Shown: positions 1 through 8,372 of the stretch, one piece after another
Layout of the letters: the number at the start of each line of letters is the position of its first letter
How positions within the stretch are numbered: the stretch's first letter is position 1
Assembly (NCBI GenBank): GCA_038212305.1
Contig: JBBQUP010000022.1
Location: forward strand, 1-38,359
Source: JBBQUP01 sp038212305
Lineage (GTDB): Bacteria > Bacteroidota > Bacteroidia > Bacteroidales > Marinilabiliaceae
Reading direction: 5' to 3'
Length of the DNA stretch: 38,359 bases
Program-made: the position numbers and the translations under genes
The notes under the pieces: generated by a model
Databases searched by the model: none
The model's input: only the letters and a program-made list of their open reading frames with translations
What the model was told of the DNA's origin: nothing

Positions 1-87
1 GATGAATATCATTTTAGATACAATAGAAGGTCAAATATGGATACAATATTCGATGTGTTACTAAGAAAGATGGTGAATTATAAATAA
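1..87 (+). CDS. C-terminal end of a putative ISXO2/IS1595-type transposase (partial)
   Basis: The frame is open from base 1 to a TAA at 85-87 and encodes 28 residues starting DEYHFRYNRR and ending LLRKMVNYK. The FRYNRR-type segment close to the C-terminus resembles the end of ISXO2-like (IS1595 family) DDE transposases, whose catalytic part would lie to the left of the window. Nothing else of the gene is visible, so the family call rests on one short motif recalled from the family. No terminal inverted repeat of the element was recognised in the following bases. It could also be the end of another protein with a similar tail. Confidence 0.5.
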   Translation, partial: DEYHFRYNRRSNMDTIFDVLLRKMVNYK

Positions 88-718
88 ATATGAATAAAAT
101 CAGTACTTAACAAGGGAGGTCTAAGCGCCTATACCTATAAAGTTAATTGTTGCATGATCAAAGTTTTTATCCTGCGTAAGCCTATTTTGCTTTATTGTCA
201 CGAACAACTGTATTGATTAGAGAAAATAGCTTGTCCTTGATTTGTGCTGCATGGCATCTATGTCTTGTATCCTTTTCACTGTTTTTATACAAAATGGTAA
301 TTAATGACTTACCCCCCCTCAACGGATAGCTTTGCCTCCGTTTTATAATATCATTATTCGTTTTGTTTATCGTAGACTATTCCAACGCTTGGCCAATGGA
401 TGCTCGCAGATTGAAGCTCCGTTTTCGCAAAACAAAGTTGTAAAGAATATAACTAAAAAAACAAATTGTAATACAACCCTTAGCTAACTAGGCGTTTAAT
501 CTTTGTGATACAATCCAACTAAGGTAAAAACCGACCGCCGAACTTATATAAGTAACCACAACGTAATTTCGTGAAGAACGAGGGTATTACCGCAAAGGGC
601 GCGGAGGTATTTTTGCAAAGAATTACAAAGAGAAATCCCTCATCAAACGTTGCGCTTATTCTCCGGGAACTCTGCGTTACAACTCATAGCAAATGTTGCA
701 TTAAGTCAGATATCAAAA
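88..718. other. Gene-free left intergenic region
   Basis: No convincing gene is present. A weak hairpin (arms 321-326 and 337-342, followed by TTATAAT) could be a plus-strand terminator. A run of eight C/T-flanked cytosines lies near 312-318. The segment 571-710 is a separate imperfect palindrome listed as a repeat. A 70-codon frame at 571-783 runs through that palindrome and into the end of hflX on the other strand; its composition does not look like a protein. Confidence 0.5.
575..705. repeat. Imperfect palindromic intergenic repeat (GCAAAG/CTCTGCG type)
   Basis: The left part carries ACCGCAAAGGGCGCGGAGG and a following GCAAAG, and the right part carries a diverged inverted copy (GTTGCGCTT, TTCTCC, ACTCTGCGTTAC). 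Together they form a long imperfect stem. Sequences of this style occur between genes in many Bacteroidota genomes as far as I recall, but the function is unknown. Only one copy is seen in this window, so its repeat nature is inferred from the palindrome and from memory. Confidence 0.4.
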
Positions 719-1939
719 CTATTCATCCCAATCCGTCTCTTGCTCAACATTATAAAGAAAATCGTTATACGGGAAACGAGTAACATGAATTCGTTTAACC
801 TCCTTATAAATGATATCTTTTAATTCATTGAAATTGGTTTTATTAAATGCCGAAATAAAAACAGATAAATCCGATTGACTCAAATAGGTATTCTTCAAAT
901 CATCCAACGATAAATTCGAACGAGTTCCAGGAGTTAAATCATCCTCTTCTTTAACCGTATACGAAAAAGCATCAATTTTATTGAAAATCATTATTACGGG
1001 CTTTCCTTCGGGCAAGAGCTCCAAAAGAGTTTTATTCACGACTTCAATCTGATTCTCAAAACCTGGATGTGATATATCCACAACATGAAGCAGCAAATCC
1101 GATTCGCGTAATTCATCAAGTGTCGATTTAAATGAATCAACTAAATGGTGAGGTAGCTTTCGTATAAATCCAACCGTGTCGGCTAAAAGAAAAGGTAAAT
1201 TATCAACAACAACTTTACGAACGGTAGTGTCGAGTGTTGCAAATAGTTTATTCTCGGCAAAAACATCCGATTTACTTAATACATTCATTAAGGTTGACTT
1301 GCCTGCATTCGTATATCCAACCAACGAAACACGCACCATCTTTCCTCTATTTTGCCGTTGTGTATTTTTCTGACGATCGATATGTTCCAAATCATCTTTT
1401 AGCTTGGCAATTTTATCCCGAATAATTCGTCTGTCAGTTTCAATTTCTTTCTCCCCTGGACCACGCATTCCAATACCTCCGCGCTGACGCTCTAGATGCG
1501 TCCACATACGAGTTAATCGTGGTAGTAAATATTGATATTGAGCTAATTCAACTTGAGTTTTCGAATTGGCTGTTCTTGCTCTACGTGCAAAAATATCTAA
1601 AATAAGATTGGTTCGATCTAACACCCTGATTTTTAAAACTCGCTCAATATTTCGTAATTGAGCTGGCGATAGTTCGTCATCAAATATAACTGTTTCAATC
1701 TCATACAAACCACAATATTCAGCTATTTCATCAAGCTTACCAGTTCCAACATATGTCTTATTATCAGGCGCTTGTAAGTTTTGCACAAATCGCTTAACTG
1801 GGGTTGCGCCGGCAGTTTCAGTTAAAAATGCTAACTCATCTAAATACTCAACAATTTGTGCATCTGTTTGCAACTGCGATTTTACAGCGACTAAAACAAC
1901 CTGCTCAAAATCTCCGCCTAGTGTGTTTTTATCTATCAT
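719..1939 (-). CDS. hflX: GTPase HflX
   Basis: A 406-residue ribosome-associated GTPase that in other bacteria splits stalled or heat-damaged 70S ribosomes in the cytoplasm. The N-terminal HflX domain covers about 1-195 and includes the family signature RGPGEKEIETDRR at 159-171. The G domain shows G1 GYTNAGKS at 208-215, G3 DTVG at 254-257, G4 NKID at 320-323 and a G5-like ISAF at 362-365. Length agrees with the family. The ATG at 1939 is the first usable start and gives the expected N-terminus running into the first beta strand (QVVLVAV). The gene follows the TonB-type gene on the same strand, but a strong terminator lies between them, only about 11 bases before this start. Confidence 0.96.
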   Translation of the reverse strand: MIDKNTLGGDFEQVVLVAVKSQLQTDAQIVEYLDELAFLTETAGATPVKRFVQNLQAPDNKTYVGTGKLDEIAEYCGLYEIETVIFDDELSPAQLRNIERVLKIRVLDRTNLILDIFARRARTANSKTQVELAQYQYLLPRLTRMWTHLERQRGGIGMRGPGEKEIETDRRIIRDKIAKLKDDLEHIDRQKNTQRQNRGKMVRVSLVGYTNAGKSTLMNVLSKSDVFAENKLFATLDTTVRKVVVDNLPFLLADTVGFIRKLPHHLVDSFKSTLDELRESDLLLHVVDISHPGFENQIEVVNKTLLELLPEGKPVIMIFNKIDAFSYTVKEEDDLTPGTRSNLSLDDLKNTYLSQSDLSVFISAFNKTNFNELKDIIYKEVKRIHVTRFPYNDFLYNVEQETDWDE

Positions 1940-1947
1940 ATTAATAA

Positions 1948-1976
1948 AAAAACCCGGTTAATAATTTAACCGGGTT
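1948..1976 (-). terminator. Rho-independent terminator after the TonB-type gene
   Basis: Arms 1951-1961 and 1966-1976 pair perfectly over 11 bp (AACCCGGTTAA) with a TAAT loop. In the minus direction the stem is followed by a T-rich tract. It ends the message of the gene at 2000-2680. It lies so close to the hflX start that it also occupies the hflX leader. Confidence 0.85.
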
Positions 1977-1999
1977 ACAAAGATATAAAGTAAAATGAT

Positions 2000-2680
2000 T
2001 TATCGTAACACAAAATTAATAGGTACAGTATAGGAAACTTTTACTGGTTTACCTCTTTGTTTTCCAGGCTTCCAAATTGGCATATTCATAACAACACGCA
2101 TCGCTTCTTTATCAAGATTCGAATCTACTCCACGAGCAATTTTCACTTGTTCCACAGTACCTTTAGAACTAACAACAAATGATACATAAACACGTCCTTG
2201 AATACCATTTTCTTGAGCAATAACAGGATACTTAACCGATGTTGCCAAATACTTAGTTAAAGCTTCATTTCCGCCAGGAAATTCTGGCATATCTTCAACT
2301 ATAAAAAATACTGCTGCATCAGCATCATCTTCTTCTTTTACTTCGATATTTCGAACTTGAACTTCTGTTTTGTCGTTCGATTCACTCCGCAAATCTAACT
2401 CGTCATCGAGTTGAATATCATCTTTAACAATATTCAAAACATCCGATACACGTGGTGGTGGTGGTGGTGGAGGTGGCTTAACCTCTTCCTGACGAGTGAT
2501 TGGAACAATCTCTTCTTCAGCATTGACGTCTTCCATCATTTGGAACTGCGATTTCTTCAAATCAGAGCTTGTCCACTCAAAAGCAATCAATACAACTGCT
2601 AATGCGGTAACCAACCCTATTTGCATGAAAATTGCTTTCTTGTTCTCGAGGTCGGCTTTGGGCGACTTTTTTACTTCCAT
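2000..2680 (-). CDS. tonB: TonB-type energy transducer
   Basis: A 226-residue inner-membrane protein expected to couple the proton-motive force, with ExbB and ExbD, to TonB-dependent outer membrane receptors. A short basic N-terminus is followed by one membrane segment at about 17-36. A run of eight prolines sits at 69-76 within a charged periplasmic spacer. The C-terminal TonB domain covers about 132-226, with YPVIAQENGIQGRVYVSFVV at 151-170 and the WKPGKQRGKPVKVSYTVPI stretch at 203-221. No exbB or exbD lies nearby, so this is a stand-alone copy. Bacteroidota carry many tonB paralogues and the cognate receptor cannot be named. Confidence 0.93.
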   Translation of the reverse strand: MEVKKSPKADLENKKAIFMQIGLVTALAVVLIAFEWTSSDLKKSQFQMMEDVNAEEEIVPITRQEEVKPPPPPPPPRVSDVLNIVKDDIQLDDELDLRSESNDKTEVQVRNIEVKEEDDADAAVFFIVEDMPEFPGGNEALTKYLATSVKYPVIAQENGIQGRVYVSFVVSSKGTVEQVKIARGVDSNLDKEAMRVVMNMPIWKPGKQRGKPVKVSYTVPINFVLR

Positions 2681-3117
2681 AATTACAATTTTCTATTGGT
2701 GCCTATAATTTTTTGAAACTTCATTTAGTCGACATCATTTCAACAATTTTATTTTTTGAAATGCGCCCCTAAAAATAGATATAAATTTTAAATCCGAATT
2801 ATTTTACACCGTTTTTTCTTAAATTGTTTTAAAAATTGTACTTATCAACCGATTTTTTAAAACTGTTTTTTGATTTTTTTACAATAATTGTATCGTTTTA
2901 ACAATCAAATTGAGTTATTGAAGCATATTTTTTAAAGTGTCTGATTCATTAAATTCTATTTGTAAATATACATCTTCATTTCAAAAAACTCAAGAGATTC
3001 GTTCGCTTAAAAGTGTTAAACACTATAAAGACACTAATATAATAAGAGTGAGAAAACATTTTTTTTCAATAAAACTCAACTTTCGAAAAATTAATTATAT
3101 TTGCATCTCATATTCAT
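2681..3117. other. AT-rich divergent intergenic region
   Basis: No gene is supported. The stretch separates the minus-strand TonB-type gene from the plus-strand tRNA and is very AT-rich with homopolymer T runs. It should hold the promoter of the TonB-type gene, although I found no exact TAnnTTTG match in that direction. The tRNA promoter is at its right end. Confidence 0.5.
3096..3103 (+). promoter_or_regulatory. -7 promoter element of the tRNA-Ala gene
   Basis: TATATTTG matches the Bacteroidota -7 consensus TAnnTTTG exactly and lies 14 bases before the first tRNA base, a plausible distance for a start of transcription a few bases before the tRNA. A clear -33 TTTG box was not seen. Confidence 0.55.
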
Positions 3118-3191
3118 GGGGGATTAGCTCAGTTGGCTAGAGCGTTTGACTGGCAGTCAAAAGGTCATCGGTTCGATTCCGATATTCTCCA
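3118..3191 (+). tRNA. tRNA-Ala (anticodon GGC)
   Basis: A complete 74-nt cloverleaf. The acceptor stem is GGGGGAT/ATTCTCC, the D stem GCTC/GAGC, the anticodon stem TTTGA/TCAAA with loop CTGGCAG (anticodon GGC), and the T stem ATCGG/CCGAT with loop TTCGATT. The third acceptor pair is G.U, the identity mark of alanine tRNAs, which supports the assignment. The discriminator base is A and CCA is not encoded. It is a single tRNA gene with its own promoter and terminator. Confidence 0.95.
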
Positions 3192-3192
3192 C

Positions 3193-3228
3193 AAAAGCTG
3201 GTTGGTTATATATCAACCAGCTTTTTTT
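3193..3228 (+). terminator. Terminator of the tRNA-Ala gene
   Basis: Arms 3193-3204 and 3214-3225 pair over 12 bp (core GCTGGTTG/CAACCAGC) with a 9-nt loop, followed by more T residues. It starts two bases after the mature tRNA 3' end. Confidence 0.85.
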
Positions 3229-3273
3229 GTCTCACCAAAATCGACTAACTTTAGCTCAATTGATATAACTAAT

Positions 3274-4341
3274 ATGGTTGATAATTCTGGTAAACTTCTA
3301 TATAAAATTCGTCCTGGTAGAATCATTATACCAATTATCATTGGCATAGCGGTTTCTGGTTTTCTGTTACGCGACTTTGATTTCAGTCGTTTATCAAGCT
3401 TAAGTTTTACACCTCTTTCCATTTTTTTTATTGCTGCGGCTTTTGGCTTAATGGGTGTTAGAGATTTGGGGTACATATGGCGTCTTCGTATTTTATCGGA
3501 GAATGATTTATCATGGCGAAAATGTTTGAATGTCATTATGTTGTGGGAATTTACATCTGCAATAACTCCCTCTGCTGTAGGCGGAACAAGCGTTGCAATA
3601 TTTTTCATCAACAAAGAAGGAATTAAAATAGGTAAAAGTTCCGCAATAGTTATGATGACCTCATTATTGGATGAACTATACTTTATCCTTACTTTCCCTA
3701 TTATACTTCTTATAGTAGGATTTACAGATGCCTTTTCCTTTGGGGAATTCGTTCAAAATTCGCCTTGGTATTTAAATCAATTTTTCCTTATCGCAATGGG
3801 AGGTTATAGTATTAAGCTAATTTATACATTAATCTTATCGTATGGCATGTTCATTAACCCTCGTGGCTTAAAATGGCTTCTTCTATTTATATTTAAACTT
3901 CCTATCATTCGAAAATGGAGACCCCAAGCAAATGATTCTGGTGATGATTTATTAAAAGCATCCATTCAGTTTAAAAATTGGCCTAAAAAAAAATGGGGCA
4001 AAGCGATTCTTGCAACCTCTATCAGTTGGACTGCCCGATATTTAGTAGTAAATGCATTGATTTTGTTTTTATTTGACCTTTCATTTTTCTCCATTTCGCA
4101 GCATCTCTTAATTTTTTCTAAACAGCTCATCATGTGGGTCATGATGCTAATTACACCTACTCCTGGAGGAAGTGGTTTTGCAGAATATATTTTTAAAGCA
4201 TTTTTAGCCGGTAACTTACCAATTGGGATGGAGAGTTTTGTTGCATTTCTTTGGCGAATAATAAGCTATTACCCTTATCTTATTATAGGATCTATTCTTA
4301 TTCCTAAATGGATTAAAAAACACTTCATTCAATCAAAGTAA
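3274..4341 (+). CDS. YbhN/LPG-synthase-TM family membrane protein (flippase-like)
   Basis: A 355-residue polytopic inner-membrane protein of the family related to the membrane half of lysylphosphatidylglycerol synthase. At least seven hydrophobic segments are visible. Family-typical stretches are PSAVGGTSVAIFFINKEG, which follows the second segment group, and TPTPGGSGFAEYIFKAF near the C-terminus. The start is the ATG at 3274; the frame is open further upstream, but that part lies inside the tRNA and its terminator. Relatives are proposed to move lipid or isoprenoid-linked substrates across the membrane, and the substrate here is unknown. No catalytic aminoacyl-transferase domain is attached. 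Confidence 0.85.
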   Translation: MVDNSGKLLYKIRPGRIIIPIIIGIAVSGFLLRDFDFSRLSSLSFTPLSIFFIAAAFGLMGVRDLGYIWRLRILSENDLSWRKCLNVIMLWEFTSAITPSAVGGTSVAIFFINKEGIKIGKSSAIVMMTSLLDELYFILTFPIILLIVGFTDAFSFGEFVQNSPWYLNQFFLIAMGGYSIKLIYTLILSYGMFINPRGLKWLLLFIFKLPIIRKWRPQANDSGDDLLKASIQFKNWPKKKWGKAILATSISWTARYLVVNALILFLFDLSFFSISQHLLIFSKQLIMWVMMLITPTPGGSGFAEYIFKAFLAGNLPIGMESFVAFLWRIISYYPYLIIGSILIPKWIKKHFIQSK

Positions 4342-4436
4342 AATTTGACCAAACTCTCTGAATCTATGATAAAACGCCTGTTTTGAAAATAATAATTTAG
4401 TAACTTGTGTCAACATAATAAGTTAAAACATATCAA

Positions 4437-5255
4437 TTGCTAAAACAAACTGGTTATATTGCATTGGTACTCTTTTTCATGAGTATATGGGGATGTAGGA
4501 ATAATACTTCGCAAAAAGTTGAAACACCTGTTGCAGAGAATTCTTTTAACCAATTGGTAATATATTGCGAAAACTCAATGGTTCCTTATGTGCTATCATT
4601 GCAAAGTGGATTTGAAAAAAAACATAAGTGTAAACTGAAAATTATTAATGATTGCTCACAAAACCTTATTGGAGTAATCAATTTCTCTAAACAGGGCGAT
4701 TTATTTCTTCCTGATACCAGATCTGCTTTTTCTATTTTCCCTAAACGATCGAATGTTTACATAACAGACTCTTTGCTGATTGGGTACAATAAATTAACTT
4801 TAATTATACCTAAAGGAAATCCATTGGATTTAAAGGAAGATATAACTTCAATTCTTAGCAAACCCGGTTTGTCCATCGTTTTTGCCAATCCAGAAACAAG
4901 TTCCCTCGGCTTTACTACTCGTCAATTCCTAACCACGAAAGGGATTTATTTAAATGTCTTGCAAAATGTAGTTGCCCTTTCGGTTGATTCAAGAGGGCTA
5001 ATTAAAAGTGTTGTCAACCACCAAGCAGACATTACAATTAGCTGGGAATCTGAATATTATCGACTAAAAACTACCGAAGAAGTCGAATCAATACCAATTG
5101 ATACAAATGACCTTTCTGATATATATATTGGAGTTTTATCTTGTTCAAAAAATCCCAAATTAGCAAATTACTTTTTAAATTTTGTATCTTCGGATGAAAG
5201 TACAGCAAGCTTAAAACAATTTGGAATAATCAAGCGTAAAACACCAATATTCTGA
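4437..5255 (+). CDS. ModA-like substrate-binding lipoprotein (probable sensor partner)
   Basis: A 272-residue periplasmic binding protein of the ModA/SBP_bac_11 type. The N-terminus is a lipoprotein-like signal with Cys20 in SIWGC, an imperfect lipobox. Fold landmarks are GDLFLPD at 87-93 (compare DLYFSAD in ModA), NPETSSLG at 151-158 and the QADIT segment at 196-200. The start is a TTG at 4437: an in-frame stop lies just upstream (4419-4421), and the only nearby ATG (4479) would remove most of the signal peptide. No permease or ATPase gene adjoins it. Instead a hybrid histidine kinase begins 23 bp downstream, so a role in ligand sensing is inferred. The ligand could be molybdate or another oxyanion; this is not proven. 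Confidence 0.78.
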   Translation: MLKQTGYIALVLFFMSIWGCRNNTSQKVETPVAENSFNQLVIYCENSMVPYVLSLQSGFEKKHKCKLKIINDCSQNLIGVINFSKQGDLFLPDTRSAFSIFPKRSNVYITDSLLIGYNKLTLIIPKGNPLDLKEDITSILSKPGLSIVFANPETSSLGFTTRQFLTTKGIYLNVLQNVVALSVDSRGLIKSVVNHQADITISWESEYYRLKTTEEVESIPIDTNDLSDIYIGVLSCSKNPKLANYFLNFVSSDESTASLKQFGIIKRKTPIF

Positions 5256-5278
5256 TTGCTGCAACAGATCAAGGTCAT

Positions 5279-8200
5279 ATGAAAATTAGAAGCAACGAAT
5301 CATTCTTAAGCGAACCAATTATTCGCAAATTACTATTACTTGTATCGATTTACATCCTTACTCTAGCAGCATTTTTATCCATTGAGAACTATTTCGATAA
5401 TAGTTACATTCTAAAGTATCGATACAAAATCCATAATCAAGAACAAAAACAGAAGATTGAATCGTTACTAAAAGAAAACCTCCTTCAGCTAAACCTCGCC
5501 TTCAACAACTATGCTAACATCACTCATCCGCAAGAACTTGCCAATAATCAAAAAGCAATTCATGATTTAATTTCAACCGGTACAAATCATTTAAAAGTTT
5601 TAAAATCGGGCGGAATTGTTCCTATGGTAAAACGAGTTAATCTGCCTTCGTTAGATGAAATAACTGAAATAATTGAGTACAATAAAGATGATTCAGAAGA
5701 CCCAATTGAAGAAATTAATGAATTACTCCCCAAGCTAGTCGACCTAAATATATTATCTTCAACTATTTCGGCACATGTAAGCAACTATTTATATCAACCC
5801 AAAATCGTGCAAACCGACTTGCGAGAATCGGTTAGTTTTTATTTAAAACAAGCTGAATCGGTTTTCGAAAGAATTCTTGAAATAGAAAACATTGTATCGT
5901 TTACCATTAATAAACAAATCGTTTACTTAAACAATTCAAACATTAATGTCATAGGCAAATACCACACCTTTAAATACATAAGTCTAGGATTATTTTCAAT
6001 TATTGTAATTATTATATCGGTCTTATTAATTAGTCAAATTCATAAGGTTATTATACGAAGGTATAAAGCTGAAGAAAACAATACAAAACTACTATTAGCA
6101 GTAGAGCAAAGCCCCATATCCATTTTAATAACCGACACAAAAGGAAATCTTCAATATATAAATCAAGGTTTTTCGACAATTACTGGCTATACAAAAAAAG
6201 AGGCTTTAGAAAGTCAAACTCCATTTTTTCTTGGACGCAATCAGCCACACCATTTTATGGATACCATTTGGCAAACCTTACAAGAAGGAAGAATTTGGAG
6301 TGGCCAAGTTTCTAATTTCCGCAGAGATGGTAGTTTGTATTGGGAAAAAGTAATTATTTCGCCCGTACTAAATGAGTCGAAATCAATTTCGAATTACGTA
6401 GCTATTAAAGAAGATATATCGGAAATAAAAACACTTACCGAATCCTTAAGAAATAGTAACGAGACCATGAAAACAATAACTGACAATCTTCCAGTTGGGG
6501 TTTTCATTACCAATAAGCAAAATCAAATTATTCAAATTAATAAAACGGCTGCCATTATTATGGGATTCAATTCCATTGACGATGCAAGGGAAATGATTGA
6601 AGGCCATATTACAGCTGAGTTTTTCACAACCATAAGTCAAGATCAATACACCGATAAAAATACTGGAGCTGTTGTAATTACTAAAGAAGAGCAACTTGCA
6701 GTCACTAAAAACAATATCTACCGACAAGTTCTGAAAAATATAATGCCAATAACATTAAATGATATCCCATTTAATTTGGAGGCTTTCATGGATATTAGTG
6801 CTCAAAAAGAGGTTCAAAAACGAGAAACGGAATCAAACAAAGCTAAATCGGAGTTTTTAGCCAATATGAGTCATGAGATTAGAACACCAATGAATGGTAT
6901 TATTGGAGCGACCGACTTAATTAATAAAACAGCATTATCAAAAGAACAACATAACATCATCTCAATAATTGCTAAATCAGGTCAAACATTACTTAACATT
7001 ATTAACGACATACTTGATTTCTCGAAAATTGAGGCTGGGAAAATGAAAATCGAATCCTATCCTTTTAACATTTGGTCGACTATTAATTATCTCCAGGATC
7101 AAATGGGTTATAAAGCGGAACAAAAAGGAATTCAATTAGTAGCCAATTTGAATGATACGGTTCCCCCATTGTTAATTGGCGATGAGGGTCGATTAATCCA
7201 AATACTTATTAACTTAGTTGGTAATTCCATTAAATTCACTTCCGAAGGAGAGGTTGTTGTTAAGGTTGATGTAATTCAACAGATGGGGAATGAAATAAAT
7301 CTCCATTTTTCTATCGAAGACTCTGGAATTGGAATACCTAAAGAAAAACTAGAAAAAATATTTGAATCATTTACTCAAGCTGATGGGTCAACTACTCGAA
7401 AATATGGAGGAACAGGCTTAGGCACGAGCATTTCGAAAATGTTGGTTGGTTTAATGGGAGGCAAAATATGGGCCGAAAGTCCAAATCCTAATTTTAATTG
7501 GAGTAAGGAAAATCCAGGGTCAGTATTCCATTTTTCACTTCCTTTTGTGATAGAAAAAAACCAAAATCAATTTATAAGAATAAGCGAGCATTTTAAAGGG
7601 ATTAATGTTTTACTTGCTACTGACAATAAAACAACGCTTCTATTAGCTAAAAAAATACTAACTAATTGGAGTATTAATCTCGTTGAAGCCACTAACGAAA
7701 AAGAGGTGTCTGAAAAAATCTCATCCCATTCTGATGTTAAACTAATTATTATAGAGTCATCCATCATCACAAAATCGCAAGAGGATCTTCTGGCCGACTT
7801 AAAGAAATTCAATGCTAATTTAAAGATGATTGTACTTACACCTGAAAACATTAGTGATAACCAACAAAGTAATGACAAGGATTATTTTTACATTCAACTT
7901 CCTTTAAAGTACAACAACCTTCAAAACGCGCTTACCCGATTATTCGCACCAAATACTAAAACCGAAGAAATTGATTTAGACACGCTTACCGAGCGAATAA
8001 AAGATAAGAGAGTGTTATTGGTTGAAGACAATATAATCAATCAAAAAATTGCGGAAAAAATGCTTTTTCGATATGGTTTAATTATTAAAATTGCCCAAAA
8101 CGGACAGGAAGCTCTTGATATGGTAGAAAATAGTCCAAATGAATTTAATTTAATATTCATGGATATTCAAATGCCAATATTAAATGGATTAGATACGACA

Positions 8201-8362
8201 AGGGAATTACGCATTCGGCAAATTAAAATACCTATTGTTGCCATGACTGCAAATGCATTGCACGGCGATAGAGAAATTTGTTTAGAAGCTGGGATGGATG
8301 ATTACATTGCTAAACCTGTAAAACTTGATATTCTTGAATCGGTATTAGCTAAATGGCTTTAA
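5279..8362 (+). CDS. Hybrid sensor histidine kinase with two PAS domains and two receiver-like domains
   Basis: A 1027-residue inner-membrane sensor kinase. Membrane segments lie at about 18-38 and 234-253 and enclose a ~195-residue periplasmic domain rich in helices. PAS domains follow at about 270-385 and 395-510. The HisKA domain has the phospho-acceptor His532 in SHEIRTP. The ATPase domain shows the N box around N649, D681 in DSGIGIP and GGTGLG at 710-715. A degenerate receiver-like domain covers about 775-890 (T781-D782, E826 at the phospho-site, Leu for the conserved Lys). A complete receiver ends the protein with E916/D917, D962 and K1012. It lies directly after the ModA-like lipoprotein gene in a probable two-gene unit. 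No separate response regulator or phosphotransfer protein is adjacent. Confidence 0.94.
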   Translation: MKIRSNESFLSEPIIRKLLLLVSIYILTLAAFLSIENYFDNSYILKYRYKIHNQEQKQKIESLLKENLLQLNLAFNNYANITHPQELANNQKAIHDLISTGTNHLKVLKSGGIVPMVKRVNLPSLDEITEIIEYNKDDSEDPIEEINELLPKLVDLNILSSTISAHVSNYLYQPKIVQTDLRESVSFYLKQAESVFERILEIENIVSFTINKQIVYLNNSNINVIGKYHTFKYISLGLFSIIVIIISVLLISQIHKVIIRRYKAEENNTKLLLAVEQSPISILITDTKGNLQYINQGFSTITGYTKKEALESQTPFFLGRNQPHHFMDTIWQTLQEGRIWSGQVSNFRRDGSLYWEKVIISPVLNESKSISNYVAIKEDISEIKTLTESLRNSNETMKTITDNLPVGVFITNKQNQIIQINKTAAIIMGFNSIDDAREMIEGHITAEFFTTISQDQYTDKNTGAVVITKEEQLAVTKNNIYRQVLKNIMPITLNDIPFNLEAFMDISAQKEVQKRETESNKAKSEFLANMSHEIRTPMNGIIGATDLINKTALSKEQHNIISIIAKSGQTLLNIINDILDFSKIEAGKMKIESYPFNIWSTINYLQDQMGYKAEQKGIQLVANLNDTVPPLLIGDEGRLIQILINLVGNSIKFTSEGEVVVKVDVIQQMGNEINLHFSIEDSGIGIPKEKLEKIFESFTQADGSTTRKYGGTGLGTSISKMLVGLMGGKIWAESPNPNFNWSKENPGSVFHFSLPFVIEKNQNQFIRISEHFKGINVLLATDNKTTLLLAKKILTNWSINLVEATNEKEVSEKISSHSDVKLIIIESSIITKSQEDLLADLKKFNANLKMIVLTPENISDNQQSNDKDYFYIQLPLKYNNLQNALTRLFAPNTKTEEIDLDTLTERIKDKRVLLVEDNIINQKIAEKMLFRYGLIIKIAQNGQEALDMVENSPNEFNLIFMDIQMPILNGLDTTRELRIRQIKIPIVAMTANALHGDREICLEAGMDDYIAKPVKLDILESVLAKWL

Positions 8363-8372
8363 TTATAACCAC

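Noticed and set aside
571..783. A 70-codon plus-strand frame
   Set aside because: It runs through an imperfect palindromic repeat and the 3' end of hflX on the other strand, and its residues show no protein-like pattern.
2411..2602. A plus-strand frame with a run of tryptophans
   Set aside because: It is the antisense of the proline codon run in the TonB-type gene.
3133..3273. Possible N-terminal extension of the YbhN-type protein starting inside the tRNA
   Set aside because: The frame is open only by chance through the tRNA-Ala gene and its terminator; the ATG at 3274 gives a normal protein start.
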